From: Pseudomonadota bacterium
GTDB taxonomy: Bacteria > Pseudomonadota > Alphaproteobacteria > Rhizobiales > Devosiaceae
Length of the DNA stretch: 46,131 bases
Direction of reading: 5' to 3'
Assembly: GCA_023393475.1 (NCBI GenBank)
Contig: JAEWLC010000035.1
Location: 1 to 46,131 of the forward strand
Positions 43,636 to 46,131 of this stretch are shown piece by piece (positions within the stretch are counted from its first letter, which is position 1; each line of letters starts with the position of its first letter). The notes below the pieces were generated by a model. That model was not told the origin of the DNA and did not search any database. It saw only the letters and a program-made list of their open reading frames with translations. The translations under genes and the position numbers were made by a program.

Positions 43636-44391
43636 ATGCACGTGCCTAAAAACGTCGCCATGCTTTCTCGCCGGATACTTTGGGGATTTGCCCTCTCGCT
43701 TGCGCTCGCGCCGTCGGTTCTTGCCGGCGAGTTCAAGCTCGGCCCCAAGGCCGTACTCGAGCTTTTCACCTCCCAGGGCTGTTCATCCTGCCCGAAGGCC
43801 GACGCCATGTTCGAGCAGGTCGGGAAGCGTCCCGACATCGTGACACTCGCCTACCATGTGGACTACTGGGACTATATCGGCTGGCAGGACACGTTCGGCA
43901 CCGCCGAGAATTCTGACCGCCAGCGCGATTATGCCGAGGCCTGGGGCTCCTCCCGCATCTTCACCCCGCAGATGGTCGTCAACGGCAAGGGCGGCGTCGT
44001 CGGCAGCAAGACCGAGGCGGTGAACGGGGCGCTCGCCAGCGCTACCCTGCCGCTGACCGTGTCGCTGACCGAGCAGCAGGGTGGCCTGATCGACATTTCC
44101 GTTCCGGCTCAGGCTGACCTGCCCGCCGGCACCATCTGGCTCGTCACATTCCTCGACCATGCCGATGTCACGATCGAGCGCGGCGAGAACGAGGGCAAGC
44201 GGATCGGCTATACCCAGATCGTCACCGGCCGGCAGGTTCTCGGCATGTGGGATCCGAAGACCGGCGCGAAGCTGACCCTGCCGGTGCGCGAGGCGCTGAC
44301 CGGCAAGGCCAATGGCGCGGTGATCATGGTGCAGCAGGAAAAGGCTGGCCTGCCCGGGCCGATTCTCGGCGCCGCCAGCTTCACTCTCTAG
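43636..44391 (+). CDS. DUF1223 thioredoxin-like exported protein
   Basis: A protein of about 251 residues. The N-terminal signal (LSRRILWGFALSLALAPSVLA-GEF) is followed by the DUF1223 thioredoxin-like domain with VLELFTSQGCSSCPKAD (Cys49, Cys52). YHVDYWDYIGWQDTFG and FTPQMVVNGKGGVVGS are family hallmarks. It is probably a periplasmic redox protein; function is unproven. The start may be ATG 43636 or ATG 43660, neither with a clear ribosome binding site; the longer open frame upstream covers a repeat. Confidence 0.85.
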   Translation: MHVPKNVAMLSRRILWGFALSLALAPSVLAGEFKLGPKAVLELFTSQGCSSCPKADAMFEQVGKRPDIVTLAYHVDYWDYIGWQDTFGTAENSDRQRDYAEAWGSSRIFTPQMVVNGKGGVVGSKTEAVNGALASATLPLTVSLTEQQGGLIDISVPAQADLPAGTIWLVTFLDHADVTIERGENEGKRIGYTQIVTGRQVLGMWDPKTGAKLTLPVREALTGKANGAVIMVQQEKAGLPGPILGAASFTL

Positions 44392-44412
44392 AACCTGAGG
44401 CCCAAAACAAAA

Positions 44413-44520
44413 CTCCCGCCAGCGTGACGCGCAAGCGGGAGGAGAATGACTGGTGCATGTAAGAGGCGGCCGGCATTCGGGCATCGTGGTTTGGGGGCTC
44501 GGTCAGCCCGGATGCCGGCC
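44413..44520. other. Structured 300-bp gap with a very stable hairpin
   Basis: The gap 44392-44691 has no gene I can support. A nested hairpin CTCCCGC/GCGGGAG lies at 44413-44441. A 15-bp stem GGCCGGCATTCGGGC/GCCCGGATGCCGGCC (44468-44482 and 44506-44520, one G-U pair) encloses a 23-nt loop. It does not match the REP frames elsewhere in the window. It could be a terminator, a small RNA or a leader structure. Confidence 0.4.
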
Positions 44521-44691
44521 ACTGGAGGCAATGGTTGTATGCTGCCGAGCCAATCGGGCGTGATCAGGGACAGAATGTGACCGAAATGGGGTTTCTGCCT
44601 TAGCCCTTTGTTCGATACCGCGCGCTTCTCACCCCGACTTGCCAATCGCGACGATTGACGCGATCATGACGGCCACGTGACGGGGAGAGGA

Positions 44692-45072
44692 ATGGCGGAT
44701 CAACCCGACGAAATAGGATCAGGGCTCCTGATCGACTTCCCGCCGGTCGCGAGCCCCCAGTCCAGCAATAGTCGCTTCGTTCCCGCGGTCAGCTTCGATC
44801 GCAAGGAGCTGCAGACCATCCTGAACCTCTACGGCCGCAAGGTCGCCGATGGCGAATGGCGCGACTACGCGCTCGATTTCCTCCGCGACCGCGCGCTGTT
44901 CTCGATCTACAAGCGCGCCTCCGAGCGTCCGCTCTACGTGGTCGAGAAGAACCCCAAGCTGCGCAACAAGCAGGGCCAGTACATGGTACTGAGCCAGGAC
45001 GGCCGTGTGCTGAAGCGCGGGCACGAACTGGCCACGGTACTGCGCGTACTGGAACTCGCCGTCGTCAAATGA
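44692..45072 (+). CDS. DUF2794 domain protein
   Basis: A 126-residue soluble protein conserved in Alphaproteobacteria, function unknown. Family segments are FDRKELQTILNLYGRKVADG, EWRDYALDFLRD and FSIYKRASERPLYVVEKNP. GGGAGAGG at 44683-44690 selects the ATG at 44692 over GTG 44677. Its stop overlaps the next ATG (ATGA), so it is co-transcribed with the GNAT gene. Confidence 0.9.
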   Translation: MADQPDEIGSGLLIDFPPVASPQSSNSRFVPAVSFDRKELQTILNLYGRKVADGEWRDYALDFLRDRALFSIYKRASERPLYVVEKNPKLRNKQGQYMVLSQDGRVLKRGHELATVLRVLELAVVK

Positions 45073-45533
45073 TCCTTGTCCGGCCGGCCGTGCCGGAGGA
45101 CGCCGCGGCAATGAGCGCCGTCCTCACAGCTTCGATTCGCGAGCTCTGCGCCGCCGATCATTGCAATGATCCCGGCATCCTTGCCGGCTGGTTGCGTAAC
45201 AAGACACCGGGAATGGTGCTGCAGATGTTCGGCAATCCTAACGCGCAGCTCTTTGTCGCCGAGCAAGACGGGCAGATCGCGGCAGTCGGCTGCCTCAACG
45301 GCATCGACGAGATTGGGCTGAACTACGTCGATCCGGCACATCGCTTCGCTGGCGTCAGCAAGGCGCTCCTTGCTGCCCTCGAGGATCGCATGCGCGAAGC
45401 CGGCACTACCCGTGCGCGGCTGACCAGCACCGGCACCGCCCATCGCTTCTATCTCGACTCGGGATGGCACGACGCCGGCCCCTGCGAGGCCGATCGCGGC
45501 ATGCTCTGCTACCCGATGGAAAAGCCGCTCTAG
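45069..45533 (+). CDS. GNAT family N-acetyltransferase
   Basis: A 154-residue GNAT protein. Strand ILVRPAVPEDAAAMSAVL, the middle QLFVAEQDGQIAAVGCLN and the acetyl-CoA-loop region VDPAHRFAGVSKALLAALED are visible, followed by the AHRFYLDSGW end motif. The loop RFAGVS is a variant of R/QxxGxG/A. Coupled to DUF2794 through ATGA. The substrate is unknown. Confidence 0.85.
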   Translation: MILVRPAVPEDAAAMSAVLTASIRELCAADHCNDPGILAGWLRNKTPGMVLQMFGNPNAQLFVAEQDGQIAAVGCLNGIDEIGLNYVDPAHRFAGVSKALLAALEDRMREAGTTRARLTSTGTAHRFYLDSGWHDAGPCEADRGMLCYPMEKPL

Positions 45534-45557
45534 CCCGCCCGAGATCCCCGGCGCGTC

Positions 45558-46055
45558 TCACAGCGCCTTCTGCATGTAGGTGACGCCGATCCAGCGGTCG
45601 AACTTGAAGCCGGTGGCTTCCTGCGTGCCGACATGGATGAAGCCGGCCTTCTCGTGCAGCCGCACCGAGTTGGCGCGTTCGGCAGTGATCACCGCGATCA
45701 TCTGCTTGAAGCCGAAAGCCCGACACTCCTCGATCAGCCTGTCGAGCAGCTTCCCGCCCAGCCCCTGCCCCACCATGTCCTGCCGCAGGTAGATCGAATC
45801 CTCGCAGGTGAAGCGGTAGGCGATGCGGGTGCGATAGTAGGAAGCGTAGGCATAGCCCACCACTTCGCCGTCGCGCTCCGCCACGATGATCGGATGACCG
45901 AGGTCCAGCATTCCCCCGAAGCGCCGCGCCATCTCCGCCTCGCCGGGCGGGTCGTATTCGAACGTGATCACCGTGTCGGTGACATAGGGCCGGTAGATCG
46001 CGGTGATTGCCGGAATGTCGCGCCACTCGAAGGGGCGGAGGAGGATGTCGCTCAT
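45558..46055 (-). CDS. GNAT acetyltransferase (phosphinothricin/amino-acid N-acetyltransferase-like)
   Basis: A 165-residue GNAT of the Pat/YncA type. It has LRPFEWRDIPAITAIYRPYV, VAERDGEVVGYAYASYYRTR, the CoA loop QDMVGQGLGGKLLDRLIE and NSVRLHEKAGFIHVG. Related enzymes acetylate methionine derivatives or phosphinothricin; here the natural substrate is unknown. Start ATG 46055 matches the family; an in-frame ATG at 46088 would add 11 residues. Confidence 0.88.
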   Translation of the reverse strand: MSDILLRPFEWRDIPAITAIYRPYVTDTVITFEYDPPGEAEMARRFGGMLDLGHPIIVAERDGEVVGYAYASYYRTRIAYRFTCEDSIYLRQDMVGQGLGGKLLDRLIEECRAFGFKQMIAVITAERANSVRLHEKAGFIHVGTQEATGFKFDRWIGVTYMQKAL

Positions 46056-46131
46056 CGGGGATCCAGATACGAAAGAGGCCGCGGTCATAGTTGGCGGGCG
46101 GCGGGTTTAGTGCAATAAGACGTGCTGATTT

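Overview
The window is GC-rich, tightly packed chromosomal DNA from an alphaproteobacterium. The gene content and order point to the Hyphomicrobiales (Rhizobiales): ffh-rpsP-rimM-trmD, dapF-mtaB-ftsY-yciB, ccmA-B-C-D-G beside acnA, and DUF1223 and DUF2794 genes downstream of acnA. An Omp25/Omp31-type barrel protein and many dispersed REP-like palindromes fit this. A Devosia-like genus is my best guess, an inference from memory of gene order and not a computed placement. I saw no rRNA or tRNA gene, CRISPR array, insertion sequence, phage gene or origin.

Layout. 1-5.9 kb: an alpha/beta hydrolase, an outer-membrane barrel protein, a stand-alone AMP-forming ligase, a GlxA-type AraC regulator divergent from a second hydrolase, and a GyrI-like ligand-binding protein. 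5.9-12.1 kb: a probable sugar-acid catabolic locus with an SDR dehydrogenase (minus strand) divergent from an APH-fold kinase, an atypical enolase homologue, a LacI-type regulator and a XylD/AraC-type IlvD/Edd dehydratase, closed by a strong terminator. 12.1-15.7 kb: a cyclic-nucleotide-binding protein, a DUF3307 membrane protein and a CHASE2 adenylate cyclase, probably a cAMP signalling neighbourhood. 15.8-23 kb (minus strand): SelO-family pseudokinase, TrmA/RlmD-type RNA methyltransferase, a GNAT protein, a large FAD/Fe-S D-2-hydroxyacid dehydrogenase, and a PadR regulator with palindromic AAGATATATCTT operators at its own promoter. 23-25 kb: an MBL-fold hydrolase and a nucleotidyltransferase-like protein between repeats.

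25-31.2 kb holds the conserved translation/SRP block rplS ... trmD-rimM-rpsP, ffh. It is split between rplS and trmD by a metal cassette: a HupE-type transporter preceded by a cobalamin riboswitch, divergent from a small periplasmic protein and a PCu(A)C copper chaperone. 31.4-33 kb: a methyltransferase and a DUF2087 protein. 33-37.3 kb: dapF, mtaB, ftsY and yciB, nearly fused by 1-4 base overlaps or tiny gaps. FtsY carries a 58-residue-period tandem duplication in its acidic N-terminal region. 37.3-40.6 kb: a PRC/DUF2171-like protein, then ccmA-ccmB-ccmC-ccmD-ccmG on the minus strand for cytochrome c maturation. 40.7-46.1 kb: acnA, a DUF1223 thioredoxin-like protein, a gap with a very stable hairpin, DUF2794, and two GNAT acetyltransferases.

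The best candidate for something undescribed is the 5.9-12.1 kb locus. An enolase homologue with two changed active-site positions is coupled to a kinase and set with a sugar-acid dehydratase and a ketodeoxy-acid-type dehydrogenase. Secondary points are the B12-switched HupE inside a ribosomal block, the PadR operators, the FtsY duplication, and a repeat family whose hairpin arms vary in compensating fashion between copies.
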